Shown: positions 27,918-37,523 of the stretch, piece after piece | Layout of the letters: every line of letters starts with the position of its first letter | Numbering within the stretch: the stretch's first letter is position 1 | Source of the DNA: Sphingobacteriaceae bacterium | GTDB taxonomy: Bacteria; Bacteroidota; Bacteroidia; B-17B0; Aurantibacillaceae | Direction of reading: 5' to 3' | Assembly (NCBI GenBank): GCA_947457335.1 | Contig: CANGWA010000003.1 | Location: 1-47,824, forward strand | Length of the DNA stretch: 47,824 nt | The notes under the pieces: model-generated | The model's database searches: none | What the model was told of the DNA's origin: nothing | The model's input: only the letters and a program-made list of their open reading frames with translations | Made by a program: the position numbers and the translations under genes

Positions 27918-30740
27918 ATGATTACAAAAGACACGGATCGCAAATTATTTTTGCTAGACGCTTACGCACTTATCTACCGCGCCTACTTCGCATTTTCTAA
28001 TGCACCGCGCATTAACTCCAAAGGGTTGAACACCTCAGCTGTATTTGGATTCACGAACACGTTATTAGAAATATTAAACAAAGAGAAACCGACACACATC
28101 GCAGTGGTGTTTGATGTCTCCGGTCCCACCCAGCGGCACGAAGAATACTCCGAGTACAAAGCTAATCGTGAGGAAATGCCGGAAGATTTGCGTACAGCCT
28201 TGCCTTACATCACCGAATTGATAAAGGGGTTCAATATTCAAATGATTGGACTTGAAGGGTATGAAGCCGACGATGTAATTGGCACGCTCGCGCGAAAAGC
28301 CGAGTTGGCAGGATTCACCACTTACATGATGACGCCTGATAAAGATTACGGACAATTGGTAGACCAGAACACCTTTATTTATAAGCCCGCTCGTTCAGGA
28401 AACGGCGCCGAAATTATGGGAGTTGAAGAGGTTTGCAAGAAATGGGACATCCGTAATGTTGGTGAACTGATTGATATACTTGGTTTGATGGGGGATAAAG
28501 TCGATAACATCCCTGGCATTCCCGGTGTGGGTGAGAAAACTGCCATTCAACTGGTTAAAGATTTTGGTTCAATTGAAAATTTACTTAACAATACTGATAA
28601 ACTTAAGGGCAAGCTCAAGGAAAAAGTAGAGAACAATAAGGAAATGGCTCTTCAGTCCAAACGGTTAGCCACGATTATTTTGGATTGTCCCGTTGAGCTA
28701 GAAGAAGATAAACTTGCTATACAACCAGTCAACAAAGAAGCCTTGTTGAATCTTTTTCGTGAGCTCGAATTTAGGCGTATTGCGCAACTGGTTTTAGGCG
28801 AGGATATTGGTGGCAACGAGTCGCTCCCAGCGGCTAAACCCGCCCCTAAGGCGAACCCTGCGCAAGCCTCTTTATTTGATGTGGCAGAAGACGAGGCACC
28901 ACTCGAAATTCCCGAAGCGACTATTTTTAAGACGATTAATGATGTGCCGCATGTATATGAGGTAGCAGATACCGATGAAAAAGTAATGGCGATGCTGGCG
29001 ATCATCAATAAGCATGTTGAGTTTTGTTTTGATTCTGAAACAACCGGCTTGAATAGCCTGAACGCAGAGTTGGTTGGACTTTCTTTTTCAATAAAATCAT
29101 TTCATGCTTGGTACGTACCGTTGAGTGCCGATCGTGCTGAGGCGCAAGCGCGACTAAATTTGTTTAGACCGCTGTTTGAAGACACGACTAAAACACTTAT
29201 CGGACAAAACATTAAGTACGATTACCAGGTAGTAAAGAATTACGGAATTGAAATTAAAAACCGTCTGTTTGATACGATGGTGGCTCACTTTTTAATTAAG
29301 CCAGATATGCGTCACAACATGGATGTGTTGGCTGAAACGTATCTTAACTACTCTCCAGTAAGTATAGACACCTTAATTGGGAAAAAGGGGAAGGAGCAAA
29401 ACAGTATGCGCGATGTGCCACTCGAACAAATCGCTGCATATGCCGCTGAAGATGCCGACGTGACGTACCAGCTTAAGGAGAAATTCGCTCCCGAGTTGAA
29501 AAACAATGATGTAGATAAATTGTTCAATGAAGTGGAAGTACCACTCATTACAGTTTTAGCGAATATGGAAAGAGAAGGCATACGTGTTGATACTGGCACC
29601 CTCCACCAAATGAGTGCGCAGCTTCAGGAAGATGTGGTGGCGGTAGACAAGGAAATTCAAGAATTAGCGGGAACAAGGTTCAACGTGTCCTCTCCGAAGC
29701 AAGTCGGTGAGATCCTCTTTGATTATCTAAAAATAGTTGAAAAGCCAAAGAAAACGAAAACCGGCCAATATGCTACAGGTGAAGATGTATTGAGCAAACT
29801 GGAAAAGGCACATCCTATTGTGTCTAAAATCTTGGATTACCGTGAACTTGTTAAACTAAAGAACACTTATGTAGACACTTTACCTGAATTGGTAAATCCC
29901 TTCACGCAACGCATACATACCACCTACAATCAAGTAGTGGCAGTAACGGGACGTTTGAGTAGCGATAACCCAAATTTGCAAAACATCCCTATTCGTACAG
30001 AAAGAGGCCGTCAGATTCGGAAAGCCTTTGTTGCGCGCGACGAAGCACATGTATTATTGAGCGCGGATTATTCACAAATTGAGTTGCGCATTGTGGCCAG
30101 CATTAGTGGCGATGTAAACATGTGTGCCGCCTTTAGGGAAGGGAAGGACATTCATACGGCAACCGCAGCACGCGTGTTTGGTGTTGAAGAAAGCGCTGTT
30201 ACCAAGGAGATGCGCTACAAAAGCAAGAGTGTGAATTTTGGTATTATTTATGGTCAGGGGGCTTTCGGACTAGCAGAGAACCTCAATATTCCACGCGGTG
30301 AAGCCAAGGAGCTCATAGATAATTATTTCAGAGAATATGCATCCATCCGTAACTATATGGATGATCAAATTGCGTTTGCCCGTGAGAACGGATATGTGCA
30401 AACATTGTTAGGACGTAAACGGTGGCTAAGGGACATAAATTCTGCCAATGCAACCGTTCGTGGATTTGCAGAACGAAATGCGATTAACGCTCCTATTCAG
30501 GGCACAGCAGCCGATATGATAAAGGTGGCGATGATTAATATTTACCGAGAGATGCAACAACAACAACTCAAAACAAAAATGCTATTACAGGTGCATGACG
30601 AGTTGATTTTTGACGTATACAAACCCGAAATCGACCATGTAAAAACTCTCGTTGAAAAACACATGCGCGAAGCACTACCTTTAAAAGTGCCTTTAGAAGT
30701 TGAAATGGGTGTGGGATTAAATTGGCTTGAGGCCCATTGA
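27918..30740 (+). CDS. polA: DNA polymerase I
   Basis: 940 aa. 5' nuclease domain, FDSETTGLN 3'-5' exonuclease motif, SADYSQIELRIVA and RYKSKSVNFGIIYGQGAFGLA polymerase motifs, QVHDELIFD. Confidence 0.97.
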   Translation: MITKDTDRKLFLLDAYALIYRAYFAFSNAPRINSKGLNTSAVFGFTNTLLEILNKEKPTHIAVVFDVSGPTQRHEEYSEYKANREEMPEDLRTALPYITELIKGFNIQMIGLEGYEADDVIGTLARKAELAGFTTYMMTPDKDYGQLVDQNTFIYKPARSGNGAEIMGVEEVCKKWDIRNVGELIDILGLMGDKVDNIPGIPGVGEKTAIQLVKDFGSIENLLNNTDKLKGKLKEKVENNKEMALQSKRLATIILDCPVELEEDKLAIQPVNKEALLNLFRELEFRRIAQLVLGEDIGGNESLPAAKPAPKANPAQASLFDVAEDEAPLEIPEATIFKTINDVPHVYEVADTDEKVMAMLAIINKHVEFCFDSETTGLNSLNAELVGLSFSIKSFHAWYVPLSADRAEAQARLNLFRPLFEDTTKTLIGQNIKYDYQVVKNYGIEIKNRLFDTMVAHFLIKPDMRHNMDVLAETYLNYSPVSIDTLIGKKGKEQNSMRDVPLEQIAAYAAEDADVTYQLKEKFAPELKNNDVDKLFNEVEVPLITVLANMEREGIRVDTGTLHQMSAQLQEDVVAVDKEIQELAGTRFNVSSPKQVGEILFDYLKIVEKPKKTKTGQYATGEDVLSKLEKAHPIVSKILDYRELVKLKNTYVDTLPELVNPFTQRIHTTYNQVVAVTGRLSSDNPNLQNIPIRTERGRQIRKAFVARDEAHVLLSADYSQIELRIVASISGDVNMCAAFREGKDIHTATAARVFGVEESAVTKEMRYKSKSVNFGIIYGQGAFGLAENLNIPRGEAKELIDNYFREYASIRNYMDDQIAFARENGYVQTLLGRKRWLRDINSANATVRGFAERNAINAPIQGTAADMIKVAMINIYREMQQQQLKTKMLLQVHDELIFDVYKPEIDHVKTLVEKHMREALPLKVPLEVEMGVGLNWLEAH

Positions 30741-31246
30741 CGGTAGGCATCTGCTTGGGTTTGGTTGAAATGTGTACAGTGCAACCAAAAAAATTCTGTG
30801 GACTTAATTTGCCGATGTTGCTTTACAGATAGGGCGTGAATGCCTTTTTTAAATGTAACTCAGCTAGGTGTGTTGGTTAGTGCGCATCTTCAAAACGATT
30901 GAGCGCTTGCGATTTGCGGTTTCGACTACCAAATGAATAGGTATTTGACGAAATCTGTTTATTTCATACGGGGCCCGAGAATAACCGCATCCATCTTTTG
31001 AAAACCTGATTCAAATTAAAAGGACATATAAAAACAGTTGCGCTACGCAGTCGTCCGCTGTTGGAGAATTTTTTTAGCAATTCGTACATTTCTTTTTTGA
31101 GGCGTATTCGTCGCAGGCAACGGTGTGTAAATACCGAGCAGCCGTGTTATATACGCTAACGCGCTGCGTTGCTTCCAAATGGAGATTCAAATGAATTTAA
31201 AAACTTACAGACAAAAAAATGAAGTCAAATAAATACTGAATTTGGT

Positions 31247-34200
31247 ATGAGTATGAAATCTGTATTTAAAGGAGTTTTTTTCTTGTTGTTAACCTTAATG
31301 TCGATAAAGGTCGTTGCATCGGTTAGTGTCACAAAATTCACCTCGGTTAGCACTTGTACCAACAGTTACCCTACTGCATTTGTTACGGGCTCTTTTGCAA
31401 TAAATGAGACAAAAATATTAGGTAACCAAGCGTTCCGAAAAAACCAAACAAACAAAACCTTAATCATTGGGTTTTCCAGCACTGTCTGTGCATTTAACCC
31501 TTCTACGGGCACCGTCAGCTCTACCGATGCGGAGGTCACAATTAATGGATACACGATTGCCGTTGACGGCGTTACCGTCAATGTTTCAACATCTAGTTCC
31601 AATCAAAACCTAACATCCATTCAATTTAAAGGGATTCAAATAAAGGGCCAGAGTGCCGGCACGTCTTTCATTTGTAGAACAGGCGGATCTTTTTCAATTG
31701 ACAACTCTACCGCAAATCCATCTTCAGGACTCTCCATTGGTGATTTTACATACGCTTCGCCCCTAGCTGTTTCTCAGAATTCAACAACACAAACGAGCTC
31801 TGCTGATTTGTTCCCAAACATGACAGCAAACCCTGTGCTACAAGTAGAGATTACCTTTTCGGGCACTTGCGGCAGCGCTTTGAGCGTAACAAGTTTAACT
31901 TTTAGTACGGTTGGTACGGGACTTGCAACGCAGAACCCAACAACCAATCTCTCATTGATTCGCGTCTACTATACGGGGGTAAATGAAATGTTCAATAAGA
32001 CCAGCCTATATGGCACTGCAAGCGTAGTGAATGGTTCTTTTGTTGTTACAGGCAGCCAAGTGATTAGTGCCGCTGGCAGCTATCATTTTTGGCTGTGTTA
32101 TGACATTACCAATTCCCCGAATAATGGCGATCAAGTTGATGGTTCATTTTTAGGTTTTACTGCCTCAGGCACCTCTTATTCAGCTACTGCTGGTAACCCG
32201 TCTGGCACTGCCAGAGCTATTAACACCACTGCGTTTTACAGTATTGCAAATGGTTTATGGAACAATCCAGCCATCTGGAGCCTTTCGTCGGGAGGAGCTT
32301 CATGTAATTGTGTGCCAACTGGCAGCAGTGCTGTAAACATCGCCCATTCTGTGACGCTGAATGTGAACAGTCCAAACATCTATCTCCTAAACATTAATAA
32401 CGGCGGCGTACTGACTGACCAATCGTTTTCTCTAAACGTTTCACAGTATTTCAACACCTTTGATAATGGTACCTTTACCGCTTCAACCGTTTGGGCGTTT
32501 CCTGATTTAACAATGAGTGGAACTGGTACATGTGTTTCCACTCAATCGGTTTCAATTTCTGGTGATTTGAGCATAGGAAATGGCACACAATTAAAACTGA
32601 CTGGTGGAGCCGGAAAAAACTTATCAATAAATGGCAATGTTGATATCGATGGCAGCGTTGTGCTTGGCGCAAGCAATTTCAGCTTATCCAGTATCAATGG
32701 TCTCTATATTGATGGCGATGGGGTGGTAAGTGGCAGCGGCATTTTTTACATGGGCGTCGATAAAGTGATTCCCTCTGATGCTAATTTGACTTTTTCAACA
32801 GCGGTTACGCTGGCGGCATCTGTAACTGTGAATAATTATGGCGCCATTACAATAGAAAACAACTTGGTCGGTACTAATGCAACTACCAGCATCTGGAAGA
32901 ATAGATCAGGGTCATCGCTAGCGATTGGTGGCAGTGCTGGAGCGCTGCTCACTACGGGCGTCTTAGATGCAGCCGAAACCAGCAACACGGTAGAGTACAA
33001 GGGCTCATCTGCACAAACGGTAAAAACGCCTTCTACGAATTATTCTAACCTTGTGTTATCCAACGCTTCCGTTAAGACCACTAGTAGCAACTCCTTTACT
33101 ATAGCCAACAATTTAACGCTTTCGGGCACCACACAATTTTCCATGTCGGCTACCTCGGGTTCGCTCTATTTGTCTGGAAATATTTACAACAATAGCTCCA
33201 ACAGTACCCCAATTACTGTTCCCTACTTTATTTTTATGGGAACCGACTCTATTATGGGAACAGGCGTTTGTACTTTTTCGCAAGTGGTTATCAATGGATC
33301 ATCCTTTACGCGTCTAAACCCATTGACCTCCAAAATATTTGTCACTGCAGATTTTCAAAACGATGGCGATATAGACCCCGCTAACTCCGATGTAACTTTC
33401 AATGGCACCAGCAGTTTAACGGGGAATAGTACAGCAGAGTTTTATACCCTTATCCTTAATTCGTCCAAATCATTGGTGCTACATCCCATTGAGACAGATA
33501 TTGCAGGTAATCTGACCATCAATGGAGCGCTCACCACCACTACCAGTGTGTTAATTTTTAATGGTTCTGGCAATGCACAGACTGTATCCGGTTCTGGTAA
33601 CTATACGGTCACCGAAGTCGAATTCAACAATTCTTCAGGGACAGTAACCCTGAATGCGCCGCTTAACGTCTCCACCTCGTTTACTTTAACTGCTGGCATT
33701 GTAGAAACAAGTTCGTTATCTATGCTGGTTGCGTCGTCAACGGCTTCAGTTTACGGCGGAAGCTCTGCGTCTTATGTTAGTGGTCCTATGAGCAAAACAG
33801 GCTCAGCCTCTTTTGTCTTTCCAGTTGGTAAAAATGGCAGGTATGCACCAATTGGTATTAGCTCCATGTCCTCTACTGCTACTTTCAAGGCAGAGTACTT
33901 TGCTAATACACACGCAAGTGCTTTGTCGTTAGCGACATCCATCACGCCAACACTTACGCGTGTTTCAGCTGTGGAGTATTGGGATTTAAGTCGTACCTCT
34001 GGAACAACAGGAGGTATTGTTACACTCTATTGGAGCAACGCTACCTCGAGCGGCATCAACAGTTGCAATAATGCGAATCTTAACATTGCACATTTTAATG
34101 GCACGGGCTGGGAGAATGCCTCAGAAAACTGTGTGATCACGGGTTCTTGCTCGAACACGTATTCTGGCTCTATTGCAACATCTAGCAACATGACTAGTTT

Positions 34201-34804
34201 TAGCCCATTTACGTTTGGCTCCAAAAACACAGGCACTGTTAATCTACTCCCCATTACCATCAGTCATTTCAACGCCGAGTGTGCTGCAGGTAACGCTCAA
34301 ATCACTTGGAGCAATTACTTGGTTGAAGACACCTACACAGTAGTTCTTGAAAAGTACTTGGCGAATGAAACGTGGGAAGTTGTTTATACAGAATCAAGCG
34401 GTTTATTGGTTTCTGGGACAAAATCCACTTATGTCGACGATCATACCAACGGCACTGATTATTACCGCTTGGTGAGCATTAATAGTGCCAATCAAAGGAC
34501 AGTGCATGGTACAACTTATTTGAATTGCGCCGCTATGCGCACAAATGACTATCAAGTGTTGGTTAATCCAAGTTGCAAACGAATTGAAGTCGAAACACAT
34601 GTCGATGAACTGAAGAGAGATGTGCTTGTGCAAATTGTTAATGAATTAGGGGTTGTTTGTTTTGAAGAGTACGTAAACCTCAATAAAGGAGCCAACAAAG
34701 CCATCTATAATTTAGATGCTGCCGCGGGTGTTTATTTTGTTAAGTACTTGCACCCTCGCCTACACCTACCCGTAAAAAAGGTTATTCTTGTGGGGTGTGA
34801 TTAA
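31247..34804 (+). CDS. large secreted Ser/Thr-rich repeat protein, probable T9SS substrate
   Basis: 1185 aa, signal peptide, Ser/Thr/Asn-rich repeated beta-strand pattern, C-terminus with INELGVVCFEEYVNL...AAGVYFVKYLHP resembling a sorting domain. Confidence 0.75.
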   Translation: MSMKSVFKGVFFLLLTLMSIKVVASVSVTKFTSVSTCTNSYPTAFVTGSFAINETKILGNQAFRKNQTNKTLIIGFSSTVCAFNPSTGTVSSTDAEVTINGYTIAVDGVTVNVSTSSSNQNLTSIQFKGIQIKGQSAGTSFICRTGGSFSIDNSTANPSSGLSIGDFTYASPLAVSQNSTTQTSSADLFPNMTANPVLQVEITFSGTCGSALSVTSLTFSTVGTGLATQNPTTNLSLIRVYYTGVNEMFNKTSLYGTASVVNGSFVVTGSQVISAAGSYHFWLCYDITNSPNNGDQVDGSFLGFTASGTSYSATAGNPSGTARAINTTAFYSIANGLWNNPAIWSLSSGGASCNCVPTGSSAVNIAHSVTLNVNSPNIYLLNINNGGVLTDQSFSLNVSQYFNTFDNGTFTASTVWAFPDLTMSGTGTCVSTQSVSISGDLSIGNGTQLKLTGGAGKNLSINGNVDIDGSVVLGASNFSLSSINGLYIDGDGVVSGSGIFYMGVDKVIPSDANLTFSTAVTLAASVTVNNYGAITIENNLVGTNATTSIWKNRSGSSLAIGGSAGALLTTGVLDAAETSNTVEYKGSSAQTVKTPSTNYSNLVLSNASVKTTSSNSFTIANNLTLSGTTQFSMSATSGSLYLSGNIYNNSSNSTPITVPYFIFMGTDSIMGTGVCTFSQVVINGSSFTRLNPLTSKIFVTADFQNDGDIDPANSDVTFNGTSSLTGNSTAEFYTLILNSSKSLVLHPIETDIAGNLTINGALTTTTSVLIFNGSGNAQTVSGSGNYTVTEVEFNNSSGTVTLNAPLNVSTSFTLTAGIVETSSLSMLVASSTASVYGGSSASYVSGPMSKTGSASFVFPVGKNGRYAPIGISSMSSTATFKAEYFANTHASALSLATSITPTLTRVSAVEYWDLSRTSGTTGGIVTLYWSNATSSGINSCNNANLNIAHFNGTGWENASENCVITGSCSNTYSGSIATSSNMTSFSPFTFGSKNTGTVNLLPITISHFNAECAAGNAQITWSNYLVEDTYTVVLEKYLANETWEVVYTESSGLLVSGTKSTYVDDHTNGTDYYRLVSINSANQRTVHGTTYLNCAAMRTNDYQVLVNPSCKRIEVETHVDELKRDVLVQIVNELGVVCFEEYVNLNKGANKAIYNLDAAAGVYFVKYLHPRLHLPVKKVILVGCD

Positions 34805-34852
34805 CTTGTATGGGGTTTCGTACAAAGGCAGTTGGGACTTTATATGCCATTA

Positions 34853-35842
34853 TTAATGGATTGAGGCCGAATAGGTGTGCGGCACCTCAGCTAATACCTG
34901 CAGCAAATCAGCCATGGTATTTAGTGTTACCAATTTGGTGCGTGTTTCTTTAAAATTTGGTACACCTTTAAAATAGTTCGCATAGTGGTTGCGCATCTCC
35001 AATAGTCCTAATTTTTCACCCTTCCATTCTACTGATTTGATGAGGTGGGTGCGACACACTTCAACGCGGTTTTCAATGGTGGGTGCAGGCAAATGCTCCC
35101 CGGTGGCAAAGAAATGTTTTATCTGATTAAAAATCCAGGGATAACCAATGGCTGCCCGGCCAATCATAATGCCGTCGACACCGTAAGTGTTCTTGTATTC
35201 TAAGGCTTTTTCGGGTGAATCAATATCGCCGTTTCCAAAAACGGGTATTTTTATTTTGGGATTGTGCTTAACCTCTGCTATATGGTTCCAATTGGCACTG
35301 CCCTTGTACATCTGTGCACGGGTTCTACCATGTATGGTTAGGGCTGCCACGCCTACGTCTTGCAAACGCTCTGCTACTTCCATAATGTTGATCATGGACT
35401 CGTCCCACCCCAACCGCGTTTTCACAGTAACAGGCAAGTGGGTGGATTTAATAACGGCCTTGGTTAGGCGAATCATCAAGTCCACATCTTTTAATACCCC
35501 TGCGCCGGCGCCTTTGCAGACAACCTTTTTTACGGGACAACCAAAATTAATGTCCACCAAATCGGGTTGTGTGGCGTCGACAATTTTTGCCGATAACGCC
35601 ATGGCTTCTTCATCTCCCCCAAAAATTTGTATGCCGATGGGACGCTCGTAATCAAATATGTCGAGCTTTTTCCTGCTTTTAATGGCATCACGAATCAACC
35701 CTTCACTACTAATGAATTCGGTGTACATCAAGTCGGCACCGTATTGTTTGCACACATAGCGGAATGGCGGATCACTCACGTCTTCCATGGGTGCTAATAA
35801 TAGCGGGAATTCAGGGAGTTGAATATTTCCAATTTTTACCAG
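34853..35842 (-). CDS. dusB: tRNA-dihydrouridine synthase (DusB-type)
   Basis: APMEDVSDPPFRYVCKQYGADLMYTEFIS, NFGCPVKKVVCKGAGAGVL, GNGDIDSPEKA, MIGRAAIGYPWIF. Extended to an upstream CTG to include VKIGNIQLPEFPLLLAP. Confidence 0.92.
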   Translation of the reverse strand: MVKIGNIQLPEFPLLLAPMEDVSDPPFRYVCKQYGADLMYTEFISSEGLIRDAIKSRKKLDIFDYERPIGIQIFGGDEEAMALSAKIVDATQPDLVDINFGCPVKKVVCKGAGAGVLKDVDLMIRLTKAVIKSTHLPVTVKTRLGWDESMINIMEVAERLQDVGVAALTIHGRTRAQMYKGSANWNHIAEVKHNPKIKIPVFGNGDIDSPEKALEYKNTYGVDGIMIGRAAIGYPWIFNQIKHFFATGEHLPAPTIENRVEVCRTHLIKSVEWKGEKLGLLEMRNHYANYFKGVPNFKETRTKLVTLNTMADLLQVLAEVPHTYSASIH

Positions 35843-35847
35843 AGCGG

Positions 35848-35855
35848 CAAAGATA
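35848..35855 (-). promoter_or_regulatory. -7-like element TATCTTTG just upstream of dusB
   Basis: CAAAGATA on the plus strand, 5 nt upstream of the candidate CTG start. No matching TTG at -33. Confidence 0.35.
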
Positions 35856-35870
35856 CGGAGATAATTGCAG

Positions 35871-36443
35871 TTATGACCGTGAAAAGCGAATCAAGGGCTC
35901 GTAGTCGTTGCAGTCGGCGGCCTCGAGACAAGCGGTGTAATGGCTGCGTAGGTCATCGGCTGAAGTGTTTTGAAGACGGCCCCAAGTCAACGGGGCTTCT
36001 CCGAAAAGTTTAGTAACCATCAAGTCAGCCATGAACCGCGCATGCCTGCCGTTGCCGTGCTCGAAACAACAAATGGTCATCAAGCCATGCATGTACCTTA
36101 CCGCTTGTTCGGTGGGGGGATAGGTGGCGTTTGTAAAACGGTCCAATGCATCGGCATGGAGTTGCCGCAGTTGAATGCCAATATTGGTCCACCGACAACC
36201 CGGAGACTGCTCCCGTTGACGGAATTGACCCGCTTGTTTCCACACCGTGCCGAACATTTTTTTGTGTACGAATTTGATAAAGTCCTCTTTCAATACTTCT
36301 TCAGCAGTGAACGGTTTAAAGTAAAACCACTCCAGCGCTTTTTCGATAGCGTGGTGTTCCATCTCTCTGATGGTGGCGGGGTCGGAAAGACCCTTGCGTC
36401 TCAATTCGCCTGTGATGGTGGGTGGGGCAACGTTTAATCCCAT
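35871..36443 (-). CDS. mobile mystery protein B-like Fic-fold protein with atypical motif
   Basis: IKFVHKKMFGTVWKQAGQFR, TYPPTEQAVRYMHGLMTICCFEHGNGRHARFMADLMV, LTWGRLQ. Overlaps its HTH partner by 10 nt. Confidence 0.85.
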   Translation of the reverse strand: MGLNVAPPTITGELRRKGLSDPATIREMEHHAIEKALEWFYFKPFTAEEVLKEDFIKFVHKKMFGTVWKQAGQFRQREQSPGCRWTNIGIQLRQLHADALDRFTNATYPPTEQAVRYMHGLMTICCFEHGNGRHARFMADLMVTKLFGEAPLTWGRLQNTSADDLRSHYTACLEAADCNDYEPLIRFSRS

Positions 36444-36895
36444 AAATAGCGAGGCATTTCGTTTATTAATCGGTGGGTGCGTTCTTGTATGGCCCCTGTT
36501 TTTTTCTCATCGGCCATTTCGGTATGGTCTAACAACATGTTGTGGTGCGCGCGCTCTACAATCTCAGTAGCGAGGACCCTTGCCCTTTTTTCAATCAGCG
36601 TTTGCAAGGTGTCGGTTTCGGGCACAATCGCATAGACGACTTTCATGTCCAAGGCCTTGGCCGCTTCTTGCAAGGAGGAGAGAGTAATGCTGCCCTGTGC
36701 TTCCCGCCGCTCAATGTCCCTCACGCTCTGCGCCGAAATATTCAAACGTGCCCCCAACTGCCGTAACGACATGCCAATCGACTTCCGAATGAGCTGAATC
36801 CATCCCCCATTCGGGACCTCTAGGTGTTGAATGGGCGCCAGCTCTTTTTGGCGGGCCACCACAAATTCAAGAAGCTGACGTTTTTCTGAATACAT
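36434..36895 (-). CDS. mobile mystery protein A-like XRE-family HTH regulator
   Basis: GGWIQLIRKSIGMSLRQLGARLNISAQSVRDIERREAQGSITLSSLQEAAKALDMKVVYAIVP. Confidence 0.85.
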   Translation of the reverse strand: MYSEKRQLLEFVVARQKELAPIQHLEVPNGGWIQLIRKSIGMSLRQLGARLNISAQSVRDIERREAQGSITLSSLQEAAKALDMKVVYAIVPETDTLQTLIEKRARVLATEIVERAHHNMLLDHTEMADEKKTGAIQERTHRLINEMPRYLWD

Positions 36896-36904
36896 AAGTT
36901 TATA

Positions 36905-36922
36905 TTCTAAAATATTTTAGAA
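36905..36922. promoter_or_regulatory. candidate operator: perfect 18-bp palindrome
   Basis: TTCTAAAATATTTTAGAA, 9 nt upstream of the HTH gene start. Confidence 0.55.
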
Positions 36923-36993
36923 AATTAATAAAATGATTTGAATTTGCATGAAAAATTAAAATAATAGATTTAAAATTGTGATTTTGAACTAAA

Positions 36994-37455
36994 ATGCGCA
37001 TTTTATTTGTTTGTCTAGGGAACATTTGCCGTTCGCCCCTGGCAGAGGGGGTGTTGTTGCACATGAATGAAAAATTGGGACTTGCTTGGCACATCGACAG
37101 TGCGGGAACGGCTGGGTACCATATCGGAGAAGCCCCCGACCGGCGCACCATGGCCAATGCGGCCAAACATGGCGTTGATTTGAAACCACTGCGGGCGCGC
37201 CAATTCACGGCGGCTGATTTCGATAGGTTCGATCACGTGTTGGTCATGGATCAAAACAATTATAACCTGGTGGTGCGCCAGGCCTCCAACGCAGAACAAA
37301 AAGCCAAGGTCAACCTCTTTCTCGAATTGGCTTTGAATCGAAAAAATGCTGAAGTCCCCGACCCTTACTACGGCTCAGAGAAAGACTTTGAAGAAGTCTT
37401 TCAGTTGGTGCAAAAGGGATGTGAAGGGTTGGTACAACAATTAAAGGTAGAGTAG
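36994..37455 (+). CDS. low molecular weight protein-tyrosine phosphatase
   Basis: MRILFVCLGNICRSPLAEGVL P-loop, C-terminal VPDPYYGSEKDFEEV. Confidence 0.93.
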   Translation: MRILFVCLGNICRSPLAEGVLLHMNEKLGLAWHIDSAGTAGYHIGEAPDRRTMANAAKHGVDLKPLRARQFTAADFDRFDHVLVMDQNNYNLVVRQASNAEQKAKVNLFLELALNRKNAEVPDPYYGSEKDFEEVFQLVQKGCEGLVQQLKVE

Positions 37456-37523
37456 GGCTGCTGCAGCAGAAAAAGACGAATCGTTAAACCGACTTTAAAA
37501 CGCTACTACCGATGAATTGCGGC

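Noticed and set aside
31247-34804. Possible phage tail or adhesin of a mobile element
   Set aside because: Signal peptide, repeat style and C-terminus fit a Bacteroidota T9SS-type surface protein; no phage genes adjacent.
36370-36766. Plus-strand ORFs antisense to the HTH/Fic genes
   Set aside because: The opposite strand encodes recognisable conserved proteins; these lack any motif.
36900-37299. Minus-strand ORFs antisense to the tyrosine phosphatase
   Set aside because: The phosphatase P-loop and overall protein are clear on the plus strand.
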